Of a stretch of DNA of 64,000 nucleotides, positions 17,057 to 26,061 are shown in pieces. The stretch comes from Mesorhizobium sp. NFR06 (lineage in GTDB: Bacteria > Pseudomonadota > Alphaproteobacteria > Rhizobiales > Rhizobiaceae), in contig NZ_FOVT01000006.1 of the NCBI RefSeq assembly GCF_900115245.1, positions 62,001-126,000 of the forward strand. Reading direction: 5' to 3'. Positions within the stretch are counted from its first letter, which is position 1, and each line of letters opens with the position of its first letter. The position numbers and the translations under genes were made by a program. Under the pieces are notes generated by a model that did not search any database, was not told the DNA's origin, and worked only from the letters and a program-made list of their open reading frames with translations.

Positions 17057-17917
17057 ATGCGTTACATACGTCCGCTTTCAATCGAAGATGCCGTTGGCGA
17101 GCTCGCCAAGGCGGTAGGCCCGGCCGCGATCCTGGCCGGGGGCAGCGACCTGCTGGTGAGGATGAAGGGCGGCTTCATCGAGCCGGAGCTGATCGTCGAC
17201 ATCAAGGCGATCGGCGGCCTGGGCGACATCACGCAAACGGCCGACGGCTTCCGCATCGGCGCCGCGGTGCCCTGCGCGGTGCTGGGCGAGAACAAGGCGC
17301 TCAGGCAGGCGTGGCCGGGCGTCGTCGAGGCTGCCAACCTGATCGGCTCCAAGCAGGTGCAGGGCCGCTGCACCATCACCGGCAATCTGTGCAACGCCTC
17401 GCCCGCTGCCGACAGCGTGCCGGCGCTGGTCGCGGCCGGCGCGAAAGCGGTCGTCGCCGGGCCTTCGGGCAAGCGCACCGTTGCCGTCGAGAGCGTGCCG
17501 ACGGGACCCGGCAGGACTTCGCTTGCCAAGGGCGAGATCGTCGAGGCGATCCTGCTCGACAAGCGGCCGCCAAATGCCGGCGACGCCTATCTGCGCTTCA
17601 TTCCGCGCACCGAGATGGACATCGCGGTGGTGAGCGCCGGGGTGAACCTGACGCTGGACGATCATGGCGCGATCACGGCCGCCCGCGTGGCGCTGGGCGC
17701 CGCCGCGCCGACGGTGCTTCTGGTCGAGGAAGCGGGACAAGTGCTGATTGGCTCGAAGCTCGACGAGGCGACGCTGGAACGGCTGGCGAAGATCTGCGCC
17801 GGCGCCTGCCGCCCGATCGACGACAAGCGCGGCACCATCGAATTCAGGCGGAAAGTGGCGGGCGTGCTGGCGAGACGCGCCGCCGCTACCGCCTACAAGC
17901 GTGCAGGAGGCAAATAA
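17057..17917 (+). CDS. molybdenum hydroxylase FAD-binding subunit (CoxM/XdhB-like)
   Basis: 286 residues of the FAD-binding PCMH fold. AILAGGSDLLVRMKGG (about 23-38) is the pyrophosphate loop and TITGNLCNASPAADSVPAL (about 112-130) the second FAD block. It is the medium subunit passing electrons from the 2Fe-2S subunit to its acceptor. It overlaps the next gene by one base (TAATG) and starts an operon of medium, small and large subunits. Substrate is set by the large subunit. Confidence 0.93.
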   Translation: MRYIRPLSIEDAVGELAKAVGPAAILAGGSDLLVRMKGGFIEPELIVDIKAIGGLGDITQTADGFRIGAAVPCAVLGENKALRQAWPGVVEAANLIGSKQVQGRCTITGNLCNASPAADSVPALVAAGAKAVVAGPSGKRTVAVESVPTGPGRTSLAKGEIVEAILLDKRPPNAGDAYLRFIPRTEMDIAVVSAGVNLTLDDHGAITAARVALGAAAPTVLLVEEAGQVLIGSKLDEATLERLAKICAGACRPIDDKRGTIEFRRKVAGVLARRAAATAYKRAGGK

Positions 17918-18393
17918 TGGCCGGTGTAGCTGTATCAACGACGATCAACGGCGATGCCGTCGAGTATCTGTGCCAGCCCGACGAGACGCTGCTGGACGTG
18001 CTGCGCGACCGGCTGGGTCTCACCGGCGCCAAGGAAGGCTGCGGCACCGGCGACTGCGGCGCCTGCAGCGTCATCCTCGACAACCGGCTGGTGTGTTCCT
18101 GCCTGGTGCTGGGCGCGGAAGCCGAAGGCCGCAAGGTCGAGACCATTGAGGGCATGGCGCATGGCGACCAGCTGCATCCGCTGCAGCAGAAGTTCCTGGA
18201 ACATGCGGCCCTGCAATGCGGCATCTGCACGCCCGGCTTCCTGATCGCGGCCAAAGACCTTTTGGAGAAGAACCCCTCGCCCACCGAGGAGGAAATCCGC
18301 TTCGGGCTGGCCGGGAACCTGTGCCGCTGCACCGGCTATGACAAGATCGTGCGCGCCGTCCAGGACGCGGCGCAAGTGATGAAGGGAGCCTGA
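17917..18393 (+). CDS. molybdenum hydroxylase 2Fe-2S subunit (CoxS/XdhA-like)
   Basis: 158 residues. The plant-type ferredoxin cluster is bound by GCGTGDCGACSV (cysteines near 46, 51, 54) plus a following cysteine near 66. The second cluster in the C-terminal helical domain uses LQCGICTPGF and GNLCRCTGYDKI. Both clusters are complete. The ATG overlaps the stop of the FAD subunit, and AGGAGG lies inside the preceding gene, so it is translationally coupled. Confidence 0.95.
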   Translation: MAGVAVSTTINGDAVEYLCQPDETLLDVLRDRLGLTGAKEGCGTGDCGACSVILDNRLVCSCLVLGAEAEGRKVETIEGMAHGDQLHPLQQKFLEHAALQCGICTPGFLIAAKDLLEKNPSPTEEEIRFGLAGNLCRCTGYDKIVRAVQDAAQVMKGA

Positions 18394-18395
18394 TC

Positions 18396-20660
18396 ATGAA
18401 TTTCGATCCGCGCTATTCCGGACGCAATTTCTCTTCCGTCGGCACGCGCCCGATCCGCCCCGACGGCGTCGACAAGGTGACCGGCCGCGCCCGCTACGGC
18501 GCCGACTTCAACATGGCCGGACAGCTGGTCGGCCGCATCCTGCGCAGCCCGCACGCGCATGCGGTGATCAAGAAGATCGACACCTCGAAGGCGGAAAAGC
18601 TCGCCGGCGTGAAGGCGGTGATCACGGCCAAAGACCTGCCCGACCTGACCGACGGCGATGCCGCGATGTACGACATCCTCGACAATTCGATGGCGCGCAC
18701 AAAGGCGCTCTATGACGGCCACGCGGTGGCCGCGGTCGCGGCGATCGACGCCCGCACCGCCCGCCAGGCGCTGAAGCTGATCGAGGTCGACTACGAGGTG
18801 CTGCCGCACGTCACCGACGTCGACGAGGCGGCGCAGCACCACGCGCCGCTGATCAACGACCAGATCTTCACCGAGGGCCTCGAGGAAAAGCCGGCGAAAC
18901 CCTCCAACGTCACCAAGCGCACGCAGTTCGGCCATGGCGACGTCCACAAGGGGTTTGCCCAGGCCGACTTCATCGTCGAGCGCTCGTTCAAGACCGAGCA
19001 GACGCACCAGGGCTATATCGAGCCGCACGCCTGCGTGGCGAGCGTCAATGCCGACGGCACAGCGGAGCTGTGGGTCTGCACGCAAGGCCATTTCGTCTAT
19101 CGCCAGCACTGCGCCCAGCTGCTCGGGCTGGAAGCCTCGAAGCTGCGCGTCACCTCCTCCGAGATCGGCGGCGGCTTCGGCGGCAAGACCCATGTCTGGG
19201 CCGAGCCGGTGGCGCTCGCCTTGTCCAGAAAGGCCGGCCGCCCGGTGAAGCTGGTGATGACCCGCGACGAGGTGTTCCGCGCCTCGGGCCCGACCAGCGC
19301 CACCTCGATCGACGTCAGAATAGGCGCCAAGAAGGACGGCACCATCACCGCCGCGGAAGCGACGCTGCGCTATAGCTGCGGCCCCTATGCCGGCTCCTGG
19401 GCCGAGATCGGCGCCATGACGGCGTTCGCCTGCTACAAGCTCGAAAACGTCAAGACCGTCGGCTACGAAGTGCTGGTCAACCGGCCCAAGACCGCGGCCT
19501 ATCGCGCGCCGTCGGCGCCAATGGCGGCGTTCGCGGTGGAAAGCGCCGTCGACGAGCTCGCCAAGGAGATCGGCATGGACCCGGTCGACTTCCGCATCAA
19601 GAACGCCGCGCAGGAAGGCACGCGCGCCTCCTACGGCCCGGTCTACGGGCCGATCGGCATCGGCCCGACGCTCGAGGCGGTGAAGAACCATCCGCACATG
19701 AAGGCGCCGCTGAAGGCATACCAGGGGCGCGGCATGGCCTGCGGCTTCTGGTTCAACTTCGGCGGCCAGACCTGCACCGACTTGAACATCGGCATGGACG
19801 GCTCGGTGTCGCTCGCCGTCGGAACCGTCGACGTGGGTGGTTCCCGCGCGTCGCTGTCGCTGGTGGCGGCGGAAGAGCTCGGCATCGACTATGCCCAGGT
19901 CAAGGCGATCGTCGCCGACACGTCTTCCCTCGGCTACAACGACATGACCGACGGCAGCCGCGGCACCTTCTCCTCCTCGATGGCGACCATCTCGGCCGCC
20001 CGCAATGCGATCAAGGTGCTGAAGGATCGCGCCGCGCAGATGTGGGATATCCCGGTCGAGGACGTCACCTGGGAAAAGGGCCATGCCGTCGCCAAGGGCG
20101 AGAAATACGGCAACCTGTCGCCGCTGTCGTTGAAGGACATCGCCGCCAAATCGGGCACGACGGGCGGGCCGATCGCCGGCCACAGCGAGCTCGTCGCCGA
20201 CGGCGCCGGCGTCTCCTTCGCCACCCATATTTGCGACGTCGAGGTCGACCCCGAGACCGGCTCGACCAGGGTGATCCGCTACACGGTGGTGCAGGACGCC
20301 GGCAAGGCGGTGCACCCGACCTATGTCGAGGGCCAGTACCAGGGCGGTGCCGCGCAAGGCATCGGCTGGGCGCTCAACGAGGAGTATATCTACGGCAAGG
20401 ACGGGCGGCTGCAGAACGCAGGCTTCCTCGACTACCGCATCCCGGTATGCTCCGACCTGCCGATGATCGACACGCAGATCCTGGAAATCCCCAACCCCAA
20501 CCACCCCTATGGCGTGCGCGGCGTGGGCGAAACCTCGATCGTGCCGCCGCTGGCGGCGATCGCCAACGCGGTGTCGAACGCGGTCGGCGTGCGCATGAGC
20601 CACATCCCGATGTCGCCGCCGCGGATTCTTGCCGCGCTGGACGCGGAGCGGGAAGGCTGA
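18396..20660 (+). CDS. xanthine dehydrogenase family protein, molybdopterin-binding large subunit
   Basis: 754 residues, the catalytic subunit. Landmarks are the first-domain start GVDKVTGRARYGADF, the cofactor loop SEIGGGFGGKTHVW (about 249-262), AYRAPSAPMAAFAVESA (about 368-384), the QGIGWAL block, and the catalytic-base motif GVGETSIVPPLAA near the C-terminus. The active loop is AYRAPSAP, so it is neither form I CO dehydrogenase (AYxCSFR) nor form II (AYRGAGR). It is probably a hydroxylase of an aromatic or N-heterocyclic compound; 'CO dehydrogenase' would be a misleading name. Confidence 0.92.
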   Translation: MNFDPRYSGRNFSSVGTRPIRPDGVDKVTGRARYGADFNMAGQLVGRILRSPHAHAVIKKIDTSKAEKLAGVKAVITAKDLPDLTDGDAAMYDILDNSMARTKALYDGHAVAAVAAIDARTARQALKLIEVDYEVLPHVTDVDEAAQHHAPLINDQIFTEGLEEKPAKPSNVTKRTQFGHGDVHKGFAQADFIVERSFKTEQTHQGYIEPHACVASVNADGTAELWVCTQGHFVYRQHCAQLLGLEASKLRVTSSEIGGGFGGKTHVWAEPVALALSRKAGRPVKLVMTRDEVFRASGPTSATSIDVRIGAKKDGTITAAEATLRYSCGPYAGSWAEIGAMTAFACYKLENVKTVGYEVLVNRPKTAAYRAPSAPMAAFAVESAVDELAKEIGMDPVDFRIKNAAQEGTRASYGPVYGPIGIGPTLEAVKNHPHMKAPLKAYQGRGMACGFWFNFGGQTCTDLNIGMDGSVSLAVGTVDVGGSRASLSLVAAEELGIDYAQVKAIVADTSSLGYNDMTDGSRGTFSSSMATISAARNAIKVLKDRAAQMWDIPVEDVTWEKGHAVAKGEKYGNLSPLSLKDIAAKSGTTGGPIAGHSELVADGAGVSFATHICDVEVDPETGSTRVIRYTVVQDAGKAVHPTYVEGQYQGGAAQGIGWALNEEYIYGKDGRLQNAGFLDYRIPVCSDLPMIDTQILEIPNPNHPYGVRGVGETSIVPPLAAIANAVSNAVGVRMSHIPMSPPRILAALDAEREG

Positions 20661-20678
20661 GAGGTATCCAAGCTAGGG

Positions 20679-20824
20679 TAAGGTGTGTTGAGATTCAGGT
20701 CAGGCCGAGCCGAGAATGATGGCTTCCGAGAACCGGAGCGGAGCGTATTCAAAGTACGTGAGCACCGGAAGCGCAGGAAGCCGCCGTTTGCAGGCCGGCC
20801 TCACCTGAACATCGACACACCTTA
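20679..20824. repeat. 146-bp element with 28-bp imperfect inverted ends
   Basis: Arms 20679-20706 and 20797-20824 (TAAGGTGTGTTGA-type end versus TCGACACACCTTA) are reverse complements with a few mismatches. The 90-bp interior holds a further dyad around CCGGAGCGGAGCG...GTGAGCACCGG. It fills the gap between the large hydroxylase subunit and moaD. It could be a non-autonomous palindromic element or an RNA that folds into a long stem. No ORF inside. Confidence 0.6.
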
Positions 20825-20831
20825 GGCTCAA

Positions 20832-21077
20832 ATGGTCGCCGTCACCCTTTGGGGCTCGCTCAGCGCCGTCGCCGGCGGCAAGACTAAGCACGAGATCGAG
20901 GCCAAGGACATCAGGGAACTGTTCCGCAAGCTGGCGGAACAGTATCCCGGGATTGAGCCCTGGATCGACCGCGGCATCGCGGTGGCGATCGACGGGGTGA
21001 TTTATCGCGATACGTGGAGCAAGGAGCTGCCGGCGGGGGCGGAGATTTTTCTGCTGCCGCGATTGGCTGGGGGGTGA
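20832..21077 (+). CDS. MoaD/ThiS-family sulfur-carrier protein
   Basis: 81 residues with a ubiquitin-like beta-grasp fold. It starts MVAVTLWGSLSAVAGGK, has the middle block GIAVAIDGVIYRDTWSKELP, and ends in LPRLAGG. The terminal Gly-Gly is the thiocarboxylation site that defines the family. Its place behind a molybdenum hydroxylase operon suggests a role in molybdopterin synthesis for this enzyme, though a second housekeeping moaD would be expected elsewhere. Three decayed copies of its 3' half follow within 8 kb (25845-25950, 26833-26939, 28691-28928). Confidence 0.85.
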   Translation: MVAVTLWGSLSAVAGGKTKHEIEAKDIRELFRKLAEQYPGIEPWIDRGIAVAIDGVIYRDTWSKELPAGAEIFLLPRLAGG

Positions 21078-21332
21078 GCAGAGGTTACGGCGCGACGTAA
21101 CAGGTAAGCAGCTTTGCGCCTCGTTCTGGTCATACAGGCTAGTCTGACGATCGTCCAAAAGCTGTCGATCCGCCGAGGGGATGGTTACTTAGTTCCTCCT
21201 ATCGCCCCATAGGATGAACGTCAGCCAAATCTCTCACTTGTTTGCCGTGACACTTTCGTAGCGTGAAGCTTAATGACAGACTGTTATCTAAGCCGATGAG
21301 TCGGATAACGAGAAAACCTGAATAGCTGATTG

Positions 21333-24300
21333 ATGCCTGACGTAAGTTTCCGCTGGCTCCATTTGTCAGATCTTCATTTCGGTATGAAGGGCCAAGCACC
21401 GCTCTGGGCCAATCTCAAGCATCATTTCTACGACGACCTTCCTCTGTTGCATCGTCAGTCGGGACCGTGGGATCTCCTGATCTTCTCCGGTGACATAGTG
21501 CAGAAGGGTGACGCCGAGGAATTCAAGGGCGCAACGGCTGCGCTTGTGGAACTCTACGGAAAGTTGGCGGACTTGGATTGCTCGCCGAAGTTCATGGCGG
21601 TTCCAGGGAACCATGACCTCGTTCGTCCAGGTGCCAGCGATATGTCTGCGATGTTGCTGCAGGACTGGTCGAAGAAGCACAATGTCCGCGATGATTTCTT
21701 GAACAACCCGACTGGTCCCTATCGAGAAACCATTAGGAGCGCGTTTGCTAACTATCAGGCCTGGTACGAAGCGCTTCGCGGGGTCGGAATACCCGTCGTT
21801 GATGCGGCCCAGGGCTTCCTGCCTGGCGATCAGGTCGTCAGGTTTGCCAAGGACGAGAGGCAACTCGGCCTGGTCGGTCTAAACTCCACATGGCTTCAAT
21901 TGAGCAAGGAGAACAAGTCCGGTGATCTGCACGTGGACCATCAGCAGCTGTCCGGGATACTGCCGGATGCAGAAGGCTGGTGCCGCGCAAACGACTTCAA
22001 TCTTTTGGTCACCCATCAACCGGTAGAGTGGTTGTCGCCAAGCAGCTTGGACACATGGAAGAAGGAGATCGCTCCGCCTGGCCGTTTCGATCTCCATTTA
22101 TTCGGCCACATGCACGAGCCTCTCTCAAGCAGCCTATCGCAGATGGGCTCGTCCCCGGTGGCCATATTTCAGTCGCCGTCCCTTTTTGGCCTGGAGCATT
22201 TCGGCGATGGCAGGACCCAACGCATTCATGGCTATAGTGCCGGTGCGCTTGTCATAAACGAGAAGGGTCGGCAGCTTAGGATCTGGCCCCGGACGTACCA
22301 AGTCACGAGATCAGGTCAGGGTCGGGTCACTCCCAATTTCGAGTTCATCTTGCCCGATAATGAGAGCACGGTGACGCAACTGCCTGACAAGCAGGTGATC
22401 AAGTCCGCAGCCGCTGGGGTGGTGAATTCCGTCTCGCTTGTCGCGCAAGCAGAAAGAGAGGAAGCATTCGTCGCGACGGCGTCGACAGAAAAGACGAACC
22501 TCCTTTCAAGGTTCAGGCATCACCTTCTGCCACCCGGGCCTCACGCCTTCGTCAGGAAGGAGGAGCAGGACATTGCTGCCAACGCGCTGGCAAAGCGTGG
22601 ATTGTGGATCATTGCCGATTGGGGGTTGGGTTCGGACGAGTTTGTGTCTTCCGTCCTGCAAATGCATGAGATGTCGGACTTGCCTGTGTTCCGGTTCGAC
22701 TTAAGCGAAATGTCCGCCGGCAGCGATCTTGCCCAGGAAATCGAGGCTAGGCTAGGCTTCAAGATCCAGCAGGTATCGGATGAGCTTGCGACTGGCGACG
22801 CGGCCGTCCTGCTCCTGGACGATGTAGTCCTGGGAGAACGAGTGCAGGGCACGATGCCCAGGGAGGGAGAGCTCGAAGCACTTTCCCAAGCCATCCTCGA
22901 CTATTGCCCCGGCATAGTAATCCTGTTGCGCACCAGTTCTGATCCGGCGAATAGCCAATTCGGCAAGGTCAAGATCGGAGCCTTAGACGAGCCCGATCTC
23001 AAAGCCTACATCGCCAACAGTCCAGAAGGCGGCATCGAGCTGGCGGCTCAGGATGCGGTTGCCAAATTGCTGGTCATCACCGGCGGCGTTCCTGATCAAG
23101 TCGACCAAGCGCTAAAGGCACTACAGGTCGTAACTTTGTCCGAGCTGGTCGCGAGTCATCAGGAGACTGGCGAGAACGAACCTTCAAGCGGTTCCCAGGG
23201 TCTGCGGCGAGCGATCGAGGAGCTGGGCGCCGCCACTCACCCAATGCTGCAGCGCGCTCTGCAGATGTTGCAAGCGCTGGCGACATTTCCTCATGGAGCT
23301 CAATTCGAGCACATTAAGCGTTTCAACGGGGTCCACGGATTCTATCCCACCAATGCAACCGAGCTTCGCCATCGCGCTCTTATAGTCACTTCGTCTCTTC
23401 CGGGACTGGAGCAGCAGAGTCAGGCTGAAATCCGCAGGATATTGACTGTTCCCCGCACGGTGCGCGACGTCGTGCGCGGGCAGATGTCGGAAGAGCTTCT
23501 CAATCAGCACAACAGGCGCGCGGCGGAATTGTATTTTGGTGCAAATTGGCGAGCTGGATCCACCAGTTGGCCACCTGACCGCAAGTACTCCAGTCCGAAG
23601 TGTTCGCACCATGAAATCGCGAACGCCTCGGCTATCCTCCTGCGCCTTCTGAAAACGGCCTTGCGGGCGGGCGATATCGAGGAGGTGATCGCGCTGATGC
23701 ACCTGAGCGCAGCCTTTGCCGACGCTCTCAACTTAGGATCACACTACTACGGTGCTTCCGAATTCTCCTCGTCGTTCTTGCACACGGCGCCGGCGGGTGT
23801 CGCCGACGATATGGTCGCTCGCGTCCGGCTCAACTATGGTCAAGCGCTCCGGCTGACTGGAGAGCGCTCCAGAGCGATTCATATATTGGAAGAGCTGGAC
23901 CCCTCACAGTTTGATAGATCAGATCGTGAATCCCTCTGGCTTTCGCTGGCATTGGCCTACGGCGGAGATCCGAAGGCTAAGGAATACGCCGAGAAACTTT
24001 TCAAGGCCACTAAGGACAACTCTTACAAGCTGCAGGCGAGATCGATCATCATCCAGAGCGAGCCCGCAAGTCCGGAACGCACGGCCAAGCTCGTGAGGCT
24101 ACAGCTAGAGGCGCGCAAGAAAAAATCGCATATCGTTGCGAACAATCTGGCACTTCAGCTGGCACGCGAGAGCGACGACAAGGCGTTTGCGGACAGGTAT
24201 CTGAATGAGGTGCTGAGCCCCAACAAGGATTCCGACGACATATACAACCTGGCGAGGGCCGCGGTCAGTTTGGCCGAGCAAGTCCTCGAGGACGGCGAAG

Positions 24301-24629
24301 CGCTTTCGGATGCGGACCATTCCCGGCTCATAGCGGCCTACCAGTACTTGTTCATCCAGCGGATACCCTCGCTTTTCGACAGGTGTCACCGGGCACTTTG
24401 GAAGAGCTTTGCCAGACGCCGCGAGATGAACAACCTCTTCGCATTGTTCCGGAACAGCTCATTCATCTGGAGGATTAGGGGCGTGGGAGAAAAGGAGGAG
24501 CAGTACATCTCCTCGCTGGCGTCGATAGCCAAGGAGGATGATAGTGCAATTCCGGAGAATCGTGACGGAAGCTATTTCAAGGCTCGCTTACATTCCACTG
24601 CCAGCGTTCCACTTGCGATTGAAGGCTGA
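21333..24629 (+). CDS. metallophosphoesterase fused to degenerate P-loop (STAND-like) and TPR-like regions
   Basis: 1098 residues. Residues 1-310 form a calcineurin-like phosphoesterase with all metal ligands in place: SDLHFG (Asp13, His15), GDIVQKG (Asp54), GNHD (93-96 region), THQP (His228) and GHMH (258-261). Residues about 400-560 look like an NTPase core, but the P-loop equivalent reads IIADWGLGSDEF, with no GK[ST], while a Walker-B-like AAVLLLDD remains. Residues about 700-1060 are helical, with TPR-like repeats. Effector, central NTPase-like switch and repeat sensor is the layout of STAND-type immune proteins. Base composition is visibly less GC-rich than the flanks. A defence role is inference; phosphodiesterase or nuclease activity is plausible. 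Confidence 0.7.
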   Translation: MPDVSFRWLHLSDLHFGMKGQAPLWANLKHHFYDDLPLLHRQSGPWDLLIFSGDIVQKGDAEEFKGATAALVELYGKLADLDCSPKFMAVPGNHDLVRPGASDMSAMLLQDWSKKHNVRDDFLNNPTGPYRETIRSAFANYQAWYEALRGVGIPVVDAAQGFLPGDQVVRFAKDERQLGLVGLNSTWLQLSKENKSGDLHVDHQQLSGILPDAEGWCRANDFNLLVTHQPVEWLSPSSLDTWKKEIAPPGRFDLHLFGHMHEPLSSSLSQMGSSPVAIFQSPSLFGLEHFGDGRTQRIHGYSAGALVINEKGRQLRIWPRTYQVTRSGQGRVTPNFEFILPDNESTVTQLPDKQVIKSAAAGVVNSVSLVAQAEREEAFVATASTEKTNLLSRFRHHLLPPGPHAFVRKEEQDIAANALAKRGLWIIADWGLGSDEFVSSVLQMHEMSDLPVFRFDLSEMSAGSDLAQEIEARLGFKIQQVSDELATGDAAVLLLDDVVLGERVQGTMPREGELEALSQAILDYCPGIVILLRTSSDPANSQFGKVKIGALDEPDLKAYIANSPEGGIELAAQDAVAKLLVITGGVPDQVDQALKALQVVTLSELVASHQETGENEPSSGSQGLRRAIEELGAATHPMLQRALQMLQALATFPHGAQFEHIKRFNGVHGFYPTNATELRHRALIVTSSLPGLEQQSQAEIRRILTVPRTVRDVVRGQMSEELLNQHNRRAAELYFGANWRAGSTSWPPDRKYSSPKCSHHEIANASAILLRLLKTALRAGDIEEVIALMHLSAAFADALNLGSHYYGASEFSSSFLHTAPAGVADDMVARVRLNYGQALRLTGERSRAIHILEELDPSQFDRSDRESLWLSLALAYGGDPKAKEYAEKLFKATKDNSYKLQARSIIIQSEPASPERTAKLVRLQLEARKKKSHIVANNLALQLARESDDKAFADRYLNEVLSPNKDSDDIYNLARAAVSLAEQVLEDGEALSDADHSRLIAAYQYLFIQRIPSLFDRCHRALWKSFARRREMNNLFALFRNSSFIWRIRGVGEKEEQYISSLASIAKEDDSAIPENRDGSYFKARLHSTASVPLAIEG

Positions 24630-24655
24630 CTGACGGTTCGCCCAGGCATCTTAGC

Positions 24656-24713
24656 TAGGGTCGCCGCTGCAGCCCTTAGCATAGCGGATCGCCGACCGCG
24701 ACCCTAAGGCTGC
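24656..24713. terminator. possible bidirectional terminator between convergent genes
   Basis: TAGGGTCGC (24656-24664) pairs with GCGACCCTA (24698-24706), and GCAGCCCTTA pairs with TAAGGCTGC, giving overlapping stems in the 137-bp gap between two convergent stop codons. No U-run follows, so this is weak. Confidence 0.3.
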
Positions 24714-24766
24714 AATGCGCCGTTATGCACATCAGAGCAGCCAATCCACTATCAGCCCCTTGCCGG

Positions 24767-25501
24767 TCAAGGCGTAGTCTTCTTCGCAGCCATGGTCAGC
24801 CGCTTTTGCTTCGCGGGAATGCTGCTCTTAATGCTCAATGCCTTCTGGCCGACGATGAAGGCGCGATGGAGAAAAACTTCCAACGATTTGAGTAGTTCGG
24901 AGACTTCTCGGCTGTCGGGCTCCCATCCGCGATGCGCAGCAGCATTGCCCGCATCAGTGACGACGCCGAGGATGTCCCGCTCAGTTTGCCCGATCCAGCC
25001 TCCGTTGCGGAGTTCGTTCAGCTTTTCATCAAATGTCTTGGCTGGATCGATGCCGAGAACTTCGGTCGCTCGGTCCAATGCCGTTCTGAGTCCGATCGCT
25101 GTGAGGATATAGGCCTGGTTATCGTGCGCCACGTACATCTGGCTTAGGATATTGTGCAGCTGGGGGTCAGCCTTCTGCATGGTGTCGAACCATACCGGCT
25201 TCGTCTTGGCCTCTGGCTTCGGATAGGTCGTGATCTCCCTCGGATGCTCGTACTGCTCCTGACCCATCGCATCGTAGTAGTGATCTATATCTTCACTGTT
25301 CCAGTTGGAGGTTTCGTAGAACACCGTCTCGCACCCTCGGCATTCAAGCAGGGAGTGGTCCACGCCGCCGTTGACCGAATGGCCATATTGCCGATCCTCC
25401 CAATCCCAAGGCTTATAGATCGTTCCGTGGACTTCGCAGGTGCGCTCACCATCGCAGGTGGGGCAATGCGCTTTTTTCGTTGCTTTCGGTGATTTGGCCA
25501 T
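24767..25501 (-). CDS. DUF4145-domain protein with zinc-ribbon N-terminus
   Basis: 244 residues from the ATG at 25501. The N-terminal part has two CxxC pairs (HCPTCDGERTC and LECRGCETVFYE), typical of the zinc-binding start of this family. The C-terminal DUF4145 region shows YILTAIGLRTALDRATEVLG, ELRNGGWIGQTERDIL and VTDAGNAAAHRGWEP, close to the HEPN-like helical signature. DUF4145 proteins often accompany restriction enzymes and other defence genes. It converges on the phosphoesterase-STAND gene, and both are lower in GC than the flanks, so they may have arrived together. Confidence 0.8.
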   Translation of the reverse strand: MAKSPKATKKAHCPTCDGERTCEVHGTIYKPWDWEDRQYGHSVNGGVDHSLLECRGCETVFYETSNWNSEDIDHYYDAMGQEQYEHPREITTYPKPEAKTKPVWFDTMQKADPQLHNILSQMYVAHDNQAYILTAIGLRTALDRATEVLGIDPAKTFDEKLNELRNGGWIGQTERDILGVVTDAGNAAAHRGWEPDSREVSELLKSLEVFLHRAFIVGQKALSIKSSIPAKQKRLTMAAKKTTP

Positions 25502-25671
25502 AGAACTCAATAACAAACACCAACTAACTTTTCCAACGGTGAGCAGGAAGATCGGCGCAGCCGAAGTCCGCTTCCACGGTTGGCCGCTCTGAAGCCGCCG
25601 TTCGCCTTCCGGCCCCCAAGCAGACAATTGTTTCAGGCTTAAGCTCGACAGCAACAATTCACACGTCCCCC

Positions 25672-25950
25672 TCACACCCCCAGCCTCGGCTCGGTATTCA
25701 CCTCCAGCGCCCTTTCCGCCTCGTCTTCCTCGCCCAGCACCTCGCCATGCACGCCGAGCGCGCGGCCGATCCAGATCGGGTCGATCAGGTGGTCGCGTTT
25801 GGGGTTGGTGGTGTTGGGGTGGATGAGGATGCTCAAGCCGCCGTGCGGGATCGCGGTGGCGATCGACGGGACGATCTATCGGGATACGTGGAGCAAGGAA
25901 CTGCCAGAGGGGGCTGAGATTTTTCTGCTGCCGCGGCTGGCGGGGGTGAG
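25672..25950. pseudogene. chimeric remnant: DOPA-dioxygenase 3' part (minus) joined to moaD 3' part (plus)
   Basis: 25672-25845 matches the end of the DOPA 4,5-dioxygenase-like gene at 40368-40545 in the same orientation. 25845-25950 matches the last third of moaD (20971-21077). The two are joined at a GTGCGGG junction. In the moaD part the final GGG-rich codons have lost one base, so the Gly-Gly end and in-frame stop are destroyed. Neither piece can make a functional protein. It forms the right border of the phosphoesterase/DUF4145 segment. Confidence 0.85.
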
Positions 25951-26061
25951 GCGAGATTGCGGCCTTGATCGCAGCGAGCCCCGTGCGGACTCGCCGGGAT
26001 CAGCACCGGCCGGGCGCCCGGTCGGTCTCGGCATCTCCCCGCTCCATCCCTGCGCTGAGCT

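Noticed and set aside
18336..20603. 755-codon open frame on the minus strand under the hydroxylase large subunit
   Set aside because: Antisense shadow of a strongly supported CDS; low-complexity composition rich in Arg, Gly, Val and His.
18396..20660. carbon-monoxide dehydrogenase large subunit (coxL)
   Set aside because: The active loop is AYRAPSAP, not the AYxCSFR of form I or AYRGAGR of form II.
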